DNA from: Methylococcaceae bacterium
GTDB lineage: Bacteria > Pseudomonadota > Gammaproteobacteria > Methylococcales > Methylococcaceae
Length of the DNA stretch: 33,592 bases
Assembly: GCA_902810705.1 (NCBI GenBank)
Contig: CADDYU010000036.1
Span: 1 to 33,592 of the forward strand
Direction of reading: 5' to 3'
The notes beneath the pieces are model-generated. The model saw only the letters and a program-made list of their open reading frames with translations, was not told the DNA's origin and searched no databases. The position numbers were made by a program, and so were the translations under genes. Positions 1 to 9,255 of this stretch are shown piece after piece; the first letter of the stretch is position 1, and every line of letters begins with the position of its first letter.

Positions 1-142
1 CATATGCCTTGAACACCCCGCCAAAGCGCTCTGCCCCCACCTTGGTCAGCGCCGCCGTCAGGGTCGTCTTGCCATGATCCACATGACCTATCGTCCCCAC
101 GTTCACATGCGGCTTCGTGCGTGTAAATTTTTCTTTGGACAC
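1..142 (-). CDS. tuf: Elongation factor Tu, N-terminal fragment (runs off the window edge)
   Basis: EF-Tu is the cytoplasmic GTPase that delivers aminoacyl-tRNA to the ribosome. Only the first 47 residues are in the window. They include the N-terminal [13 protein letters not shown] stretch and the P-loop GHVDHGKT at residues 19-26, which are diagnostic. The start is a GTG at 142-140, with a GAGG motif about 9 bases upstream; no ATG fits the conserved N-terminus. It lies 35 bases downstream of fusA on the same strand, the usual last position of the str operon. The 3' part is missing because of the window boundary, not because of damage. Whether a second tuf copy exists elsewhere cannot be told from here. 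Confidence 0.96.
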   Translation of the reverse strand, partial: MSKEKFTRTKPHVNVGTIGHVDHGKTTLTAALTKVGAERFGGVFKAY

Positions 143-177
143 GACCTTATACCTCGTTAATTAATTTTTTCTAACCC

Positions 178-2277
178 TTAGCCCACAGACGCCTTTTTAA
201 TTACCGCATCGGCGATATTCGCCGGCGCTTCTTGATACTTTCTAAATTCCATAGAATAGGTAGCGCGCCCTTGGCTCAATGAACGGAGAGTCGTTGAGTA
301 ACCAAACATCTCAGCGAGTGGGACCTCAGCCTTCAATACTTTCACGCCAGCATTATCATCCATACCCAGAACAACGCCGCGCCGCCGATTTAAATCGCCA
401 ACCACGTCCCCCATATAATCCTCTGGTGTTTCCACCTCGACGCTCATGATCGGCTCCAAAAGCACAGGGTTAGCTTTGCGGCATCCCTCCTTAAAACACA
501 TGGAGCCCGCAATCTTAAAGGCCATCTCGCTGGAGTCTACGTCATGATAAGAACCATCGAACAGCGTGACCTTTACGTCAACCACAGGGTAGCCGGCTAA
601 TATACCATTCTGAAGCTGTTCTTGCACTCCTTTATCAACGGCAGGAATATATTCCTTTGGGACCACTCCTCCCACAATGCCGTTTACGAACTCATAGCCA
701 CCGCTCTCCAGTGGTTCAATTCGCAGCCAAACATGGCCATATTGGCCGCGTCCGCCCGTTTGGCGAATATATTTCCCTTCCTGCTCCACAGACTTACGGA
801 TGGTTTCTCGGTAAGCTACCTGTGGGGCGCCGACATTGGCCTCAACTTTAAATTCCCGCTTCATCCGGTCGACAATGATTTCCAGATGCAATTCACCCAT
901 CCCGGAAATGATCGTCTGACCTGATTCCTCGTCGGTATGCACTCGAAATGAAGGATCCTCTTGAGCTAGCCGTTGTAGGGCAAATCCCATTTTTTCTTGA
1001 TCGCTCTTCGTCTTGGGCTCCACGGCGACCGAAATTACCGGTTCCGGGAATTCCATCCGCTCAAGCACCACTGGCTTGTCCACTGCCGACAAAGTCGTAC
1101 CGGTTACAATATCCTTAAGGCCTACACAGGCCGCGATATCCCCGGCACGGATCTCCTTAATCTCTTCGCGAGTATTGGCGTGCATGCGAAGCAAGCGGCC
1201 TATGCGTTCCTTGTTTCCGCTCTGGGAATTGACCACGCTATCCCCGGAATTGAGCACGCCCGAGTAGACCCGAACGAAAGTCAGGGTGCCGACGAACGGA
1301 TCGGTCATGATCTTGAAGGCCAACGCGGCAAACGGCTCGTTGTCGTTGGATTTGCGTTCAATCGGCTGCCCGGTGTTAGCGTCCGTCCCTTTGATGGGCG
1401 GTACGTCAATCGGCGACGGCAGATAATCGATGACAGCATCCAGCATGGCTTGTACGCCCTTGTTTTTAAAGGCTGAGCCACACAGCATGGGAACAATTTC
1501 CAGGGCAATGGTACGCCGACGCAGGCCTTCTTTAATCTCTTCCTCCGAAAGCTCCTCGCCTTCGAGGTATTTGTTCATCAATTCTTCGTTGGATTCAGCA
1601 GCGGCCTCAACCATCTTCTCGCGCCATTCGTTAGCGATCTCGATGAGGTCTTCTGGGATATCCCCATATACAAAGGTCGCGCCATTGTCGGCTTCATTCC
1701 AAAGAATGGATTTCATCTTGATTAGATCGACGACACCTTTAAAGACGTCTTCGGCTCCGATCGGCACCTGGATCGGTACCGGATTGGCCCGCAGGCGCTC
1801 ACGCATCTGCTTATAAACCTTGAAGAAGTCCGCGCCAGAGCGGTCCATTTTGTTTACGAAAGCAATTCGCGGCACCCCATATTTAGTTGCCTGACGCCAC
1901 ACCGTTTCGGATTGGGGCTGAACGCCGCCCACTGCACAATAAAGCATGCAGGCACCATCGAGTACCCGCATCGAGCGTTCTACCTCAATCGTGAAATCAA
2001 CGTGTCCGGGCGTATCAATAATATTGATACGATGCTCTAGATAGTTAAGCCCCATGCCACGCCAGTAGGTGGTGGTCGCCGCCGAGGTGATTGTGATGCC
2101 TCGCTCCTGCTCCTGTTCCATCCAGTCCATGGTTGCGGCACCATCATGAACTTCACCAATCTTGTGGTTGATGCCGGTATAAAACAATACACGCTCGGTG
2201 GTCGTAGTCTTCCCCGCATCAATATGCGCGGAAATACCAATATTGCGATATCTTTCAATAGGGGTCGTGCGTGCCAC
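178..2277 (-). CDS. fusA: Elongation factor G
   Basis: EF-G is the translocation GTPase, which also acts in ribosome recycling. The 699-residue protein is full length for the family. The GTPase motifs are intact: P-loop AHIDAGKT at residues 17-24, DTPGH near residue 90 and NKMD near 143. Domains II to V follow, with the GQYGHV and [22 protein letters not shown] signatures (the second quoted only to locate domain V). The start codon is GTG at 2277-2275, preceded by GAAGG. It lies 48 bases after rpsG and 35 bases before tuf on the minus strand, so it is the third gene of the str operon. No truncation or unusual residue was seen. Confidence 0.98.
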   Translation of the reverse strand: MARTTPIERYRNIGISAHIDAGKTTTTERVLFYTGINHKIGEVHDGAATMDWMEQEQERGITITSAATTTYWRGMGLNYLEHRINIIDTPGHVDFTIEVERSMRVLDGACMLYCAVGGVQPQSETVWRQATKYGVPRIAFVNKMDRSGADFFKVYKQMRERLRANPVPIQVPIGAEDVFKGVVDLIKMKSILWNEADNGATFVYGDIPEDLIEIANEWREKMVEAAAESNEELMNKYLEGEELSEEEIKEGLRRRTIALEIVPMLCGSAFKNKGVQAMLDAVIDYLPSPIDVPPIKGTDANTGQPIERKSNDNEPFAALAFKIMTDPFVGTLTFVRVYSGVLNSGDSVVNSQSGNKERIGRLLRMHANTREEIKEIRAGDIAACVGLKDIVTGTTLSAVDKPVVLERMEFPEPVISVAVEPKTKSDQEKMGFALQRLAQEDPSFRVHTDEESGQTIISGMGELHLEIIVDRMKREFKVEANVGAPQVAYRETIRKSVEQEGKYIRQTGGRGQYGHVWLRIEPLESGGYEFVNGIVGGVVPKEYIPAVDKGVQEQLQNGILAGYPVVDVKVTLFDGSYHDVDSSEMAFKIAGSMCFKEGCRKANPVLLEPIMSVEVETPEDYMGDVVGDLNRRRGVVLGMDDNAGVKVLKAEVPLAEMFGYSTTLRSLSQGRATYSMEFRKYQEAPANIADAVIKKASVG

Positions 2278-2325
2278 GGCTGCACCTTCAGTAAACTTGG
2301 AGTAAATATCCCTGTAGTGACCTAA

Positions 2326-2796
2326 CTACCAGCGATAATGTGAAAAAGCCTTGTTCGCTTCAGCCATCCTGTGAGTATCTTCCCGCTTCTTTACAGCGGA
2401 CCCTCGATTTTCATGCGCATCCAGCAATTCCCCGGCAAGCCTTGCAATCATTCCCTTCTCGCTTCTTTTTCGGGCCGCATCAATCAACCATCGCATGGCC
2501 AGCGCCACTCGGCGAGATGGACGAACTTCGACGGGCACCTGATAAGTCGCCCCACCAACCCGGCGAGATTTAACTTCGACCAAGGGCTGAACGTTATCTA
2601 AAGCCTTTTGTAAGATATCGAGAGAAGGCTGATTGGCCTTCGCCTGGATTTGATCAAGCGCGCCATATACAATCTGCTCGGCGACCGATTTCTTGCCGCT
2701 CAACATCAACATATTCACAAATCGCGTGAGCGTTTCGCTACCGAACCGTGGATCCGGAACCAGTTCTCTTTTTTGGGAAACTCTTCTTCTAGACAT
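2326..2796 (-). CDS. rpsG: 30S ribosomal protein S7
   Basis: S7 binds the 3' major domain of 16S rRNA and nucleates assembly of the 30S head; in E. coli it also represses its own operon. The 156-residue product begins [20 protein letters not shown] and has the family core, including [13 protein letters not shown] at about residues 80-92 and the conserved C-terminal NKAFSHYRW end. Length matches bacterial S7. It starts at an ATG 19 bases after the rpsL stop, so the two are certainly co-transcribed. The S7 target in E. coli lies in the rpsL-rpsG junction; here that junction is only 19 bases, so I cannot claim the same control site. Confidence 0.98.
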   Translation of the reverse strand: MSRRRVSQKRELVPDPRFGSETLTRFVNMLMLSGKKSVAEQIVYGALDQIQAKANQPSLDILQKALDNVQPLVEVKSRRVGGATYQVPVEVRPSRRVALAMRWLIDAARKRSEKGMIARLAGELLDAHENRGSAVKKREDTHRMAEANKAFSHYRW

Positions 2797-2815
2797 GACA
2801 GAATCCAGGAGTCAA

Positions 2816-3190
2816 TTAACTTTTCGGTCTCTTCGCGCCGTACTTGGATCGCCCTTGGCGCCGCTTTTGCACACCCGCGGTATCAAGGCTTCCTCGCACA
2901 ACATGGTATCGGACACCTGGCAAGTCCTTAACACGACCGCCTCGAATAAGGACCACGGAGTGCTCCTGCAAATTATGGCCCTCTCCACCGATATAACTGG
3001 TGACCTCAGCCCCGTTCGTTAGCCGCACACGAGCAACCTTCCTCAAAGCGGAATTAGGCTTCTTAGGGGTTGTCGTATAAACGCGGGTGCACACCCCACG
3101 GCGCTGGGGACAACTCTCCAACGCAGGAACATTGCTCTTTTCTTGTTTGCGTACTCGCGGCTTCCGAACCAACTGATTTATAGTGGCCAT
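2816..3190 (-). CDS. rpsL: 30S ribosomal protein S12
   Basis: S12 sits at the decoding centre of the 30S subunit and affects translational accuracy. The 124-residue protein carries the canonical [15 protein letters not shown] and [13 protein letters not shown] motifs. Both lysines that are changed in classical streptomycin-resistant mutants (in KKPNS and RVKDLPG) have the wild-type residue, so the protein looks streptomycin-sensitive. A TTG two codons upstream would extend the frame, but the ATG at 3190-3188 has a GGAG motif 7 bases upstream and gives the standard [12 protein letters not shown] start, so I chose it. It is the first gene of the str operon. Unlike many gammaproteobacteria, no rpoC lies upstream; a tRNA unit does. 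Confidence 0.98.
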   Translation of the reverse strand: MATINQLVRKPRVRKQEKSNVPALESCPQRRGVCTRVYTTTPKKPNSALRKVARVRLTNGAEVTSYIGGEGHNLQEHSVVLIRGGRVKDLPGVRYHVVRGSLDTAGVQKRRQGRSKYGAKRPKS

Positions 3191-3297
3191 TACCAAACTC
3201 CGAAAACTTTCTCGCCTAACACCTGATTACCGAACGGGCCGGCCGCCAAGGCTTGAGTGCACATTAAAGGGCACACAACCTTATGGTAAAGCCATTC

Positions 3298-3326
3298 AAT
3301 CTACGAAAAGTCTCATCACGTGTCAA
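3298..3326 (-). promoter_or_regulatory. Predicted sigma70 promoter of the str operon
   Basis: Reading the minus strand, a perfect TTGACA (-35, at 3326-3321) is followed after exactly 17 bases by TAGATT (-10, at 3303-3298). It lies between the tRNA terminator and rpsL and would give a leader of roughly 100 bases before the rpsL ATG. The position makes it the obvious promoter for rpsL-rpsG-fusA-tuf. Transcription from it is inferred. Confidence 0.7.
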
Positions 3327-3393
3327 GGAAAACCCTGCCCACGCGAACACTCTTTCTTGCTACAAACCACCGAAGACGAGGCGACCAAAAAAA

Positions 3394-3421
3394 CGAAGGC
3401 TTACATTGTTGTAAGCCTTCG
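3394..3421 (-). terminator. Intrinsic terminator of the tRNA-Arg/tRNA-Asn unit
   Basis: A perfect 11-base inverted repeat (CGAAGGCTTAC at 3394-3404 and its complement at 3411-3421) encloses a 6-base loop. On the minus strand it is followed at once by seven T residues (3393-3387). This is a textbook Rho-independent terminator for transcripts running leftward out of the tRNA genes. It lies 20 bases after the tRNA-Asn CCA end. There is no T tract in the plus direction, so it acts one way. Confidence 0.9.
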
Positions 3422-3441
3422 AAAAATTGGATGTGGGAATT

Positions 3442-3517
3442 TGGCTCCCCCGGACGGGCTCGAACCGCCGACCCGGTGATTAACAGTCACCTGCTCTACC
3501 GACTGAGCTACAGGGGA
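3442..3517 (-). tRNA. tRNA-Asn, anticodon GTT
   Basis: The 76-base cloverleaf on the minus strand has a 7-bp acceptor stem (TCCCCTG with CGGGGGA, one G-T pair), a TAGCTC D-arm start, and a 5-bp anticodon stem GGTGA/TCACC around loop CTGTTAA, giving anticodon GTT. The T-arm carries GGTTCGAGC. The discriminator is G and the CCA end is encoded in the DNA (3444-3442). It is the second gene of a two-tRNA transcript, 38 bases after tRNA-Arg, and is followed by the terminator hairpin. Confidence 0.96.
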
Positions 3518-3555
3518 TTAATTCGCAATTACCACCAGCCATCATTCTGATGAAG

Positions 3556-3632
3556 TGGCGCGCCTGGAGAGATTCGAACTCCCGACCACCTAGTTCGTAG
3601 CCAGGTACTCTATCCAACTGAGCTACAGGCGC
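3556..3632 (-). tRNA. tRNA-Arg, anticodon ACG
   Basis: The 77-base minus-strand cloverleaf has a fully paired acceptor stem (GCGCCTG with CAGGCGC), D-arm TAGCTCAGTTGGATAGAG, anticodon stem CCTGG/CTAGG and loop CTACGAA, giving anticodon ACG. In bacteria its wobble A is changed to inosine by TadA, so it reads CGT, CGC and CGA codons. The discriminator is G and CCA is encoded. It is the promoter-proximal gene of the tRNA unit. It closely resembles E. coli tRNA-Arg(ACG) in the D-arm and the anticodon loop. Confidence 0.96.
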
Positions 3633-3647
3633 GCTGTGAAAGGGGCA

Positions 3648-3676
3648 ATTATCTACTTAAACACTTAACGTGTCAA
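3648..3676 (-). promoter_or_regulatory. Strong predicted sigma70 promoter of the tRNA unit
   Basis: On the minus strand, TTGACA (3676-3671) and GATAAT (3653-3648) are separated by exactly 17 bases. The bases just after the -10 are GC-rich (TGCCCC). Such discriminators are typical of stable-RNA promoters under stringent control in E. coli; that regulation is inferred here. The first mature tRNA base is 15 bases downstream of the -10, so the leader would be about 8-10 bases. Confidence 0.85.
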
Positions 3677-3852
3677 ATAGCTCTTCCCTGGTTTGAAGAT
3701 TTAAGAAAGATTAATGGCTGACACCTTTCACAGGCGTTCGTCAATCATTCTCGATCATAGACCCTCTCAAAATACGCTTTACTCCTTTCGGCTGCCAACA
3801 AGGAATTCGAACGGAACTGTTATCTGCTCGATCATTCCTCAAGGCTTGCCTC

Positions 3853-3858
3853 TATAAT
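3853..3858 (+). promoter_or_regulatory. Possible -10 element for rnd
   Basis: A perfect TATAAT lies 36 bases upstream of the rnd ATG in the 262-base gap between the divergent tRNA unit and rnd. No convincing -35 box is present 16-18 bases further upstream, so this may be a weak or activator-dependent promoter, or a chance match. Confidence 0.4.
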
Positions 3859-3894
3859 AGGCCAATGCCTGCAACGGTATCGGTTTAACGGTTT

Positions 3895-5058
3895 ATGAAT
3901 TCTCCGCCTCACGTCGAGTTTATTGATTCACGGCCTCGCCTGTTCGAATTTTGCGCTACCTTGCGAGGTGCCGAATGGTTGGCCGTGGACACGGAGTTCC
4001 TGCGGGAAAGAACCTATTATCCTAAATTCTGCCTGCTGCAGGTTGCTTCGGGCTCACACGTGGCCTGCATCGATCCCTTAGCTCTGGATACCTTGGAACC
4101 GCTCGCAGAAATCCTGTTTGACCCCTCTCTCACCAAGGTTCTGCACTCGGGACGTCAGGATTTAGAAATCTTTTACCGGCTATGGAATAAACTGCCGGCA
4201 CCCATATTCGATACCCAGATCGCCGCGCCTCTGGTAGGACTAGCCGAACAGATCAGCTACGCGGGACTGGTTTCCGAGTTACTCGGGATAACATTAGGAA
4301 AAGGCCATACCCGAACTGACTGGTCTTCGCGCCCTTTGTCCGACGAGCAGCTCCGCTACGCCGCGGAGGATGTGATTTATCTCGGAGCTTCCTATCAGGC
4401 ACTGCGAGGCCGACTGGAGGCTTTTGGCCGGCTGCGGTGGCTAGACGACGATTTTTCTGCCTTGTTAAACCCAAGCTTGTATGAAATTCCGCCGCATCAA
4501 GCCTGGCAGCGTATCGGCGGTGCTCATCAGTTACGCGGCCGACCTTTGGCCATGTTGCAGATATTGGCAATGTGGCGCGAGGAAACGGCCAGAGAGCAGG
4601 ACATTCCTCGCAATTGGGTGGTGAGGGATGAGGTCATGCTCGATTTAGCCCGCCTTACACCGAAAAGTCTGGAGGATTTAAGGCGCATACGGGGCATGGA
4701 AGAACGCACGATCAGGCGATATGGCAATCACTTGTGCTGTCTGATTCGCGAGGCGCAGGATCGCCTTCCTCAAATGCCGGAGATCAAAACCCGCGCGCTT
4801 CGACGAACTTCCGAAGAGGAAGCCCTGCTCGACCTCCTCAACGCGGTGGTGCGGCTACGGGCTTCACAGCATAGCTTGAACCCAAGCGTGCTTGCAGGGC
4901 GCAAGGATCTGGAACAATTGCTGGATCAGCCGGAACAATGCAAGCTGCTCAGGGGCTGGCGCAAAACCATGGCCGGAGAAGAACTGGCGGCGATTTTGCG
5001 GGGCGAACGGTTCGTCAACGTGATAGACGGCTGCCTTCATGTCCAGCACCGCATCTGA
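3895..5058 (+). CDS. rnd: Ribonuclease D
   Basis: RNase D is a 3'-to-5' exoribonuclease that trims the 3' ends of tRNA precursors and other small RNAs. The 387-residue protein has the DEDD exonuclease fold. Exo I is VDTEFLRERTYYP, with Asp32 and Glu34. Exo II is around HSGRQDLEIF near residue 85, and Exo III is YAAEDVIYL near residue 160. An HRDC nucleic-acid-binding domain follows at about residues 205-285. The start is the ATG at 3895; the Shine-Dalgarno motif is poor, but the N-terminus aligns with the family. It is divergent from two tRNA genes, a fitting neighbourhood but possibly coincidental. Its 3' end overlaps the next gene by 20 bases. Confidence 0.95.
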   Translation: MNSPPHVEFIDSRPRLFEFCATLRGAEWLAVDTEFLRERTYYPKFCLLQVASGSHVACIDPLALDTLEPLAEILFDPSLTKVLHSGRQDLEIFYRLWNKLPAPIFDTQIAAPLVGLAEQISYAGLVSELLGITLGKGHTRTDWSSRPLSDEQLRYAAEDVIYLGASYQALRGRLEAFGRLRWLDDDFSALLNPSLYEIPPHQAWQRIGGAHQLRGRPLAMLQILAMWREETAREQDIPRNWVVRDEVMLDLARLTPKSLEDLRRIRGMEERTIRRYGNHLCCLIREAQDRLPQMPEIKTRALRRTSEEEALLDLLNAVVRLRASQHSLNPSVLAGRKDLEQLLDQPEQCKLLRGWRKTMAGEELAAILRGERFVNVIDGCLHVQHRI

Positions 5059-6616
5059 GCCAGTCTATTCCCCGCTGATCACAGGGCTGCTGAGCCCCAA
5101 GGCTTACGATCACCCCGTGGCTTCGGTCGACGTCGTTGAAACTCATATTTCCTGGATACTGCTGGCCGGTGAATTCGCCTACAAGATCAAAAAGCCCGTA
5201 GACTTCGGCTTTCTCGACTTTTCCACGCTCGACCGGCGGCGCTTCTATTGTAAGGAAGAACTGCGGCTCAACCGGCGCTACGCGCCCGATCTTTATCTAG
5301 CCGTCGTTCCAGTCACGGGCGATCCGACGCATCCCCGGCTGAGTGGCTGGGGATCTGCCATCGAATATGCTGTGAAAATGCGGCGCTTCGATCAAGCGCA
5401 GCGTCTCGATCACATCATCCAGGCGCATCGTTTGCTGCCTGAAGCAGTGGACAGGCTGGCCGACACCGTGGCCTCGTTCCACATGACTATCGATCGCGCC
5501 TCGCCCGAGGACAGGCACGGCCTTCCAGAGCACCAGCAACAGGCCGCGGAGCTCAACTTTTCAACCATCGAGCCACTACTCCACGACTCCAGCGACATCG
5601 CCGCTCTAGACCATCTAAAAGACTGGACGAAGGCCGAATACCGGCGCCTTGAGCCCCTGCTGAGTCAACGCAAGCTTGACGGCTTTGTCCGCGAGTGCCA
5701 TGGAGATCTTCACCTCGGCAACATCGTGCTCACTGACGGACGCCCCACCCTCTTCGATGGCATCGAGTTCAACGAGGATTTACGCTGGATCGATGTTCAA
5801 AGCGAACTCGCTTTCCTGGTTATGGACTTGGAAGCTAGCAGCGCGAGAGCGATTGCCTATCGGCTTCTCAACCACTATCTGGAAATCACTGGCGACTATT
5901 CTGGATTGGTGTTACTCGATTATTACCGTCTGTACCGGGCCTTGGTACGGGCCAAGATTAGGCAACTCGAACGCACCCAAACCGAGGACGCCGAGAGGAA
6001 AAAGGACCTGCTGACTCGCTATCGCAGCTATATTGATTATGGGCTCGAACTCATCCGACCGAAAAAGCCCAGGCTCATTATCACCCATGGTGTTACGGGT
6101 AGCGGAAAATCCCACCTCGCGGCTGCCCTTGCCGAGCGGCTGCCGGCCATCCGCCTGCGTTCCGATGTCGAACGCAAGCGATTGGCCGGAATAACCAAAA
6201 ACGCGCGCACCGGATCGACCATAGACCAAGGGATTTACAGTGTGGAGATGACGGAAAAGACTTACCGTCATCTCGTCGATCTCGCCAAGATTCTCTTATC
6301 CGCTGGGCATTCAGTCATCGTGGATGCCACTTTCCTCAAGCGCGGCCAACGAGCGGAACAACAGCGGATCGCTGAAGACGCGGGCGCGGATTTCCTGATT
6401 CTCGACTGTCAGGCGCCGCTAGTGACCTTGCGAGAGCGGATTCTCACCCGTGGCCTGGCCGGAGAAGACCCGTCCGACGCCAATCTATTGGTGCTCAAAC
6501 ATCAACTTGGGAGCCAAGAACCGCTGGCTGAAAGCGAATCACGCCATGTGCTTGCGGTCGACACCGCAAAGAGCACCTCAATGAAAGCCGTGCTCGATCG
6601 GCTAGGCTCTGTCTGA
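5039..6616 (+). CDS. APH-like kinase fused to a P-loop ATPase/kinase domain
   Basis: The protein has 525 residues in two parts. Residues 1-340 resemble the aminoglycoside phosphotransferase/choline-kinase fold: the catalytic loop HGDLHLGN is at 221-228 and the metal-binding Asp is in LFDGIEF at 240. Residues 345-525 form a small P-loop NTPase of the AAA_33/zeta-kinase kind, with Walker A GVTGSGKS at 351-358. Such two-domain proteins are usually annotated as bifunctional aminoglycoside phosphotransferase/ATP-binding protein. Their substrate is unknown to me, and nothing here points to real antibiotic resistance. The ATG lies 20 bases inside the end of rnd, in another frame, so translation is probably coupled. 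It may phosphorylate a small molecule or RNA-related substrate, but that is a guess. Confidence 0.85.
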   Translation: MSSTASEPVYSPLITGLLSPKAYDHPVASVDVVETHISWILLAGEFAYKIKKPVDFGFLDFSTLDRRRFYCKEELRLNRRYAPDLYLAVVPVTGDPTHPRLSGWGSAIEYAVKMRRFDQAQRLDHIIQAHRLLPEAVDRLADTVASFHMTIDRASPEDRHGLPEHQQQAAELNFSTIEPLLHDSSDIAALDHLKDWTKAEYRRLEPLLSQRKLDGFVRECHGDLHLGNIVLTDGRPTLFDGIEFNEDLRWIDVQSELAFLVMDLEASSARAIAYRLLNHYLEITGDYSGLVLLDYYRLYRALVRAKIRQLERTQTEDAERKKDLLTRYRSYIDYGLELIRPKKPRLIITHGVTGSGKSHLAAALAERLPAIRLRSDVERKRLAGITKNARTGSTIDQGIYSVEMTEKTYRHLVDLAKILLSAGHSVIVDATFLKRGQRAEQQRIAEDAGADFLILDCQAPLVTLRERILTRGLAGEDPSDANLLVLKHQLGSQEPLAESESRHVLAVDTAKSTSMKAVLDRLGSV

Positions 6617-6971
6617 CTTAAGACTGAGGGGACGTCGATCAGACCCTGAGCCGTGTCGATTCGGCTGAAACACCGGGCGAGCGCAGTTGCTCCTTGGTGA
6701 ACGGTGCCTTGTCACTCTCGGCATCGTGTGTTGAAAGGGAAAGTCGCTGCACCTCAAGGTAAGACGCGGGGACGTTGAGCTGCATAGACGTAGAGGCACG
6801 GACCCCTTGAGTCGCGGGCGGACAGCCTCTCACCCGAAAGCCTATCGCTCAGAGGACTCAGCTTGCGCGAAGGGGAGACCCACATCCTCTGAATCTCTCG
6901 TCTTAAGGCCAGCGAAGAGAGCCCGACCTCTGGGATCCGCTCACTTCATCACACCTCCCGTGGCTAGACAT
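6617..6971. other. Unexplained 355-base gap between converging genes
   Basis: This gap separates the 3' ends of the kinase-fusion gene (plus strand) and ubiB (minus strand), where a short terminator region would be expected. Minus-strand frames of 64-65 codons exist (6639-6833 and 6602-6799), but I recognise neither, and neither has a convincing Shine-Dalgarno motif. A GGGAGG sits just after the ubiB stop on the minus strand but precedes only a two-codon frame. I see no tRNA, no clear strong terminator and no paired terminal repeats. Confidence 0.5.
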
Positions 6972-8600
6972 CTAAACCCAAAGCCAAGCCGCAACCAGGA
7001 ATAAAGCTCCGAGCGCAGCGCATAGGCCAGCGGCCGGGAGCATGGCTGCGGAGCCCAACAACACCGCGGCGCTGACCAATAACGCTCCGCCGGTAATACC
7101 CGCCAGGCTGCGGCGGTGATGGCGCTGAAGGTCTCTTTGAAGGCGTTCCAGCTCGCGCGAATGAAAGCTCACAACCAGCTGGCCGTTAGCCGCATCGGCC
7201 AGAGTCCGGTAGGCCAGCATCGGCATCTCCGACCAGTGTTCGGCCCATTCGGGCAGTTGCGCCTGCATTTTCCGGGCGGCGGCCTTGGGTCCTGTTTCCT
7301 CCCTGAACCAACGCTCCAGGAATGGCTTGGCGGTTTGCCACAAATCCAAGTCCGGATAGAGGTCCCGTCCCAGTCCCTCGATGTTGAGCAGCGTCTTTTG
7401 CAGCAGCACGAGTTGCGGCTGAACTTCCATATCGAAACGGCGGGCAACCTGAAACAGGCGCAGCAGCAAATGGCCGTACGAGATTTCCTTGAGCGGCTTT
7501 TCGAAGATGGGCTCGCAAACGGCGCGGATGGCAGCCTCGAACTCAACGACCCGGGTCGCCTTGGGAATCCAGCCGGACTCGATGTGTATCTCGGCAACCC
7601 GTCGATAGTCGCGATTGAAGAAGGCACGGAAATTTTCGGCGATGTAGCGTTTGTCTTCGCGGGAAATCCCGCCGACGATGCCGAAATCCACCGCGACGTA
7701 TTTGGCGCCCGGCGTCACGAAGATATTGCCGGGATGCATGTCGGCATGGAAAAGACTGTCCCGGAGCACCTGAGTGAAAAAGATTTCCACGCCCCGTTCG
7801 GCCAGGAGTTTGAGATCGACGCCTTCCTGCCTGAGCCGATCCACGTCGCTCACCGGAATGCCGGAAATGCGCTCCATGACCATGACTTCCCGGCGGGTAT
7901 AGGCAAAATACACCTTGGGAATATAAAGCATCTCGGAATTCTCAAAATGCCGCCGCATCTCCGCGGCATTGGCGGCTTCCCGCACCAGGTCCAGCTCGTC
8001 CAGAATCGTCTTCTCGAATTCCGCCACCACTTCCACGGGCCGCAGCCGCTTCGCCTCGCCCCAAAACCGCCGGGCCAGCCCGGCCAGTTCGTACAGCAGG
8101 GCAATGTCGGAACTGATCTGAGTCTCGATGCCAGGCCGCAGCACCTTGACCACGACGGCTTGTCCATCGGGCAGACGGGCGGCATGGACCTGAGCGACGG
8201 AGGCCGAGGCCAGCGGGCTCTCGTCGAACCCACTGAACAGCGCAGCTATTGGCTGGCCCAGTGCCCTTTCGATGATGCGCCTCGCCTCGCTGCCCGGAAA
8301 CGGCGGCACCTGGTCTTGGAGCTTGACCAGCTCTTCGGCAATGTCATCCGGCAGCAAATCGCGCCGCGTGGAGAGGGTCTGGCCGAATTTGACGAAGATC
8401 GGCCCCAGATCTTCCAAGGCGCGGCGAATGCGAGCGGCGCGCGGCTCATTCCTGGAACCCTGCCAGTAATTGGGCGAGAGGGGGGCTAGATAACGCACCG
8501 GGCGGAACAAATGGGTGGCCAGGACGAGTTCGTCCAGGCCGTGGCGAATCAGGACGCGCTGAATGTACAGCAGGCGCCGGAGATTGTTGAGACGGATCAC
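6972..8600 (-). CDS. ubiB: UbiB, atypical kinase/ATPase for ubiquinone biosynthesis
   Basis: UbiB belongs to the ABC1/ADCK/COQ8 atypical kinase family. It is needed for ubiquinone synthesis, probably as an ATPase that helps extract lipid intermediates from the membrane. The 542-residue protein shows the family-specific KFGQ motif (residues 71-74), the Ala-rich loop [11 protein letters not shown] (131-141) in place of a glycine-rich loop, Lys152, the catalytic loop HADMHPGN (285-292) and DFG (305-307). The last 45 residues form two hydrophobic helices that would anchor it in the inner membrane. The start is GTG at 8600-8598, 11 bases after the ubiJ stop, with no clear Shine-Dalgarno motif; translation may be coupled to ubiJ. 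It is the last gene of ubiE-ubiJ-ubiB. Confidence 0.95.
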   Translation of the reverse strand: MIRLNNLRRLLYIQRVLIRHGLDELVLATHLFRPVRYLAPLSPNYWQGSRNEPRAARIRRALEDLGPIFVKFGQTLSTRRDLLPDDIAEELVKLQDQVPPFPGSEARRIIERALGQPIAALFSGFDESPLASASVAQVHAARLPDGQAVVVKVLRPGIETQISSDIALLYELAGLARRFWGEAKRLRPVEVVAEFEKTILDELDLVREAANAAEMRRHFENSEMLYIPKVYFAYTRREVMVMERISGIPVSDVDRLRQEGVDLKLLAERGVEIFFTQVLRDSLFHADMHPGNIFVTPGAKYVAVDFGIVGGISREDKRYIAENFRAFFNRDYRRVAEIHIESGWIPKATRVVEFEAAIRAVCEPIFEKPLKEISYGHLLLRLFQVARRFDMEVQPQLVLLQKTLLNIEGLGRDLYPDLDLWQTAKPFLERWFREETGPKAAARKMQAQLPEWAEHWSEMPMLAYRTLADAANGQLVVSFHSRELERLQRDLQRHHRRSLAGITGGALLVSAAVLLGSAAMLPAAGLCAALGALFLVAAWLWV

Positions 8601-8611
8601 GAGGGTGGTGA

Positions 8612-9253
8612 CTAGCGCTTAAGGGGCCGGGGCTGAAGAGCGGCGAGCTCGGCGTCAAGGCGCTTGAAGCGGGCCTCGAGTCGGTCGAAATTGGCGCGCA
8701 AGGTGTCGATGGCGGCGAAAAGGGCGTCGGCCTCAGGGTGCGCCGGCAATTCCCGCGTTTCTTCCTGCCAGAATTCGGCCAGATTCGTGCGAAAAGTGGC
8801 TGCGGTGTCGCGTGACCAAGCGGCGCCCGAGCGGAGCAAGGTCAGTGCCGTTGAAGCGAAGCCCGCCCCGGTGTAGCGGGCCAGATGTGCCTCCCAGTCG
8901 ATGTCCAGGTGGTCGAAGAGATTCTGGAAGCGGCGGGCTGTATCGGAGTCCCCTTCTAACTCGATCTCGCCCGCGGCTAGACTCTCGGCTACGGAACGGC
9001 CGAGCCGTAGGTGGACGAAGGCGGGCAAGCTTCCCGACAGGAGGGCATCGGGCACACCGGCGATCTCCGAGAGAACTGCAAGACTCGATTCTGTTGGGCA
9101 GAAATACAGGGCGCCGCCAAAGGGCCGCAGCCGCACGGCGATGACTTTGCCGACGAGAGGCGCCAGGAGCTGCCGGCGGTTCGGGGCCAGCGCGAGATAG
9201 GCGTCGATCGCTCGCTCCAGGGTTCCGGCCAGCAGGGTATGAGGGCCAGCCAT
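8612..9253 (-). CDS. ubiJ: UbiJ, SCP2-domain accessory factor for ubiquinone biosynthesis
   Basis: UbiJ is a soluble lipid-binding scaffold of the Ubi complex that carries hydrophobic ubiquinone precursors. The 213-residue protein has an SCP2-like domain over about residues 10-110, including [21 protein letters not shown], and a charged helical C-terminal tail rich in Glu, Arg and Ala. Sequence conservation in this family is low, so the call rests strongly on its position between ubiE and ubiB. A TTG two codons upstream is possible, but the ATG at 9253-9251 has an AAGG motif 8 bases upstream and starts 2 bases after the ubiE stop, so I prefer it. Confidence 0.88.
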   Translation of the reverse strand: MAGPHTLLAGTLERAIDAYLALAPNRRQLLAPLVGKVIAVRLRPFGGALYFCPTESSLAVLSEIAGVPDALLSGSLPAFVHLRLGRSVAESLAAGEIELEGDSDTARRFQNLFDHLDIDWEAHLARYTGAGFASTALTLLRSGAAWSRDTAATFRTNLAEFWQEETRELPAHPEADALFAAIDTLRANFDRLEARFKRLDAELAALQPRPLKR

Positions 9254-9255
9254 CG

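Noticed and set aside
5039..6616. Aminoglycoside resistance gene
   Set aside because: Only the kinase fold is shared; the fused P-loop domain and chromosomal housekeeping setting do not support a resistance role.
6612..6624. The 13-mer TCTGACTTAAGAC also occurs at 24553-24565, possible repeat or element end
   Set aside because: A 13-base match is expected several times by chance in a window of this size, and the flanks do not match.
7116..8489. A 457-codon plus-strand frame opposite ubiB
   Set aside because: It is an antisense shadow of ubiB in GC-rich DNA; ubiB has all its family motifs and the antisense product matches nothing I know.
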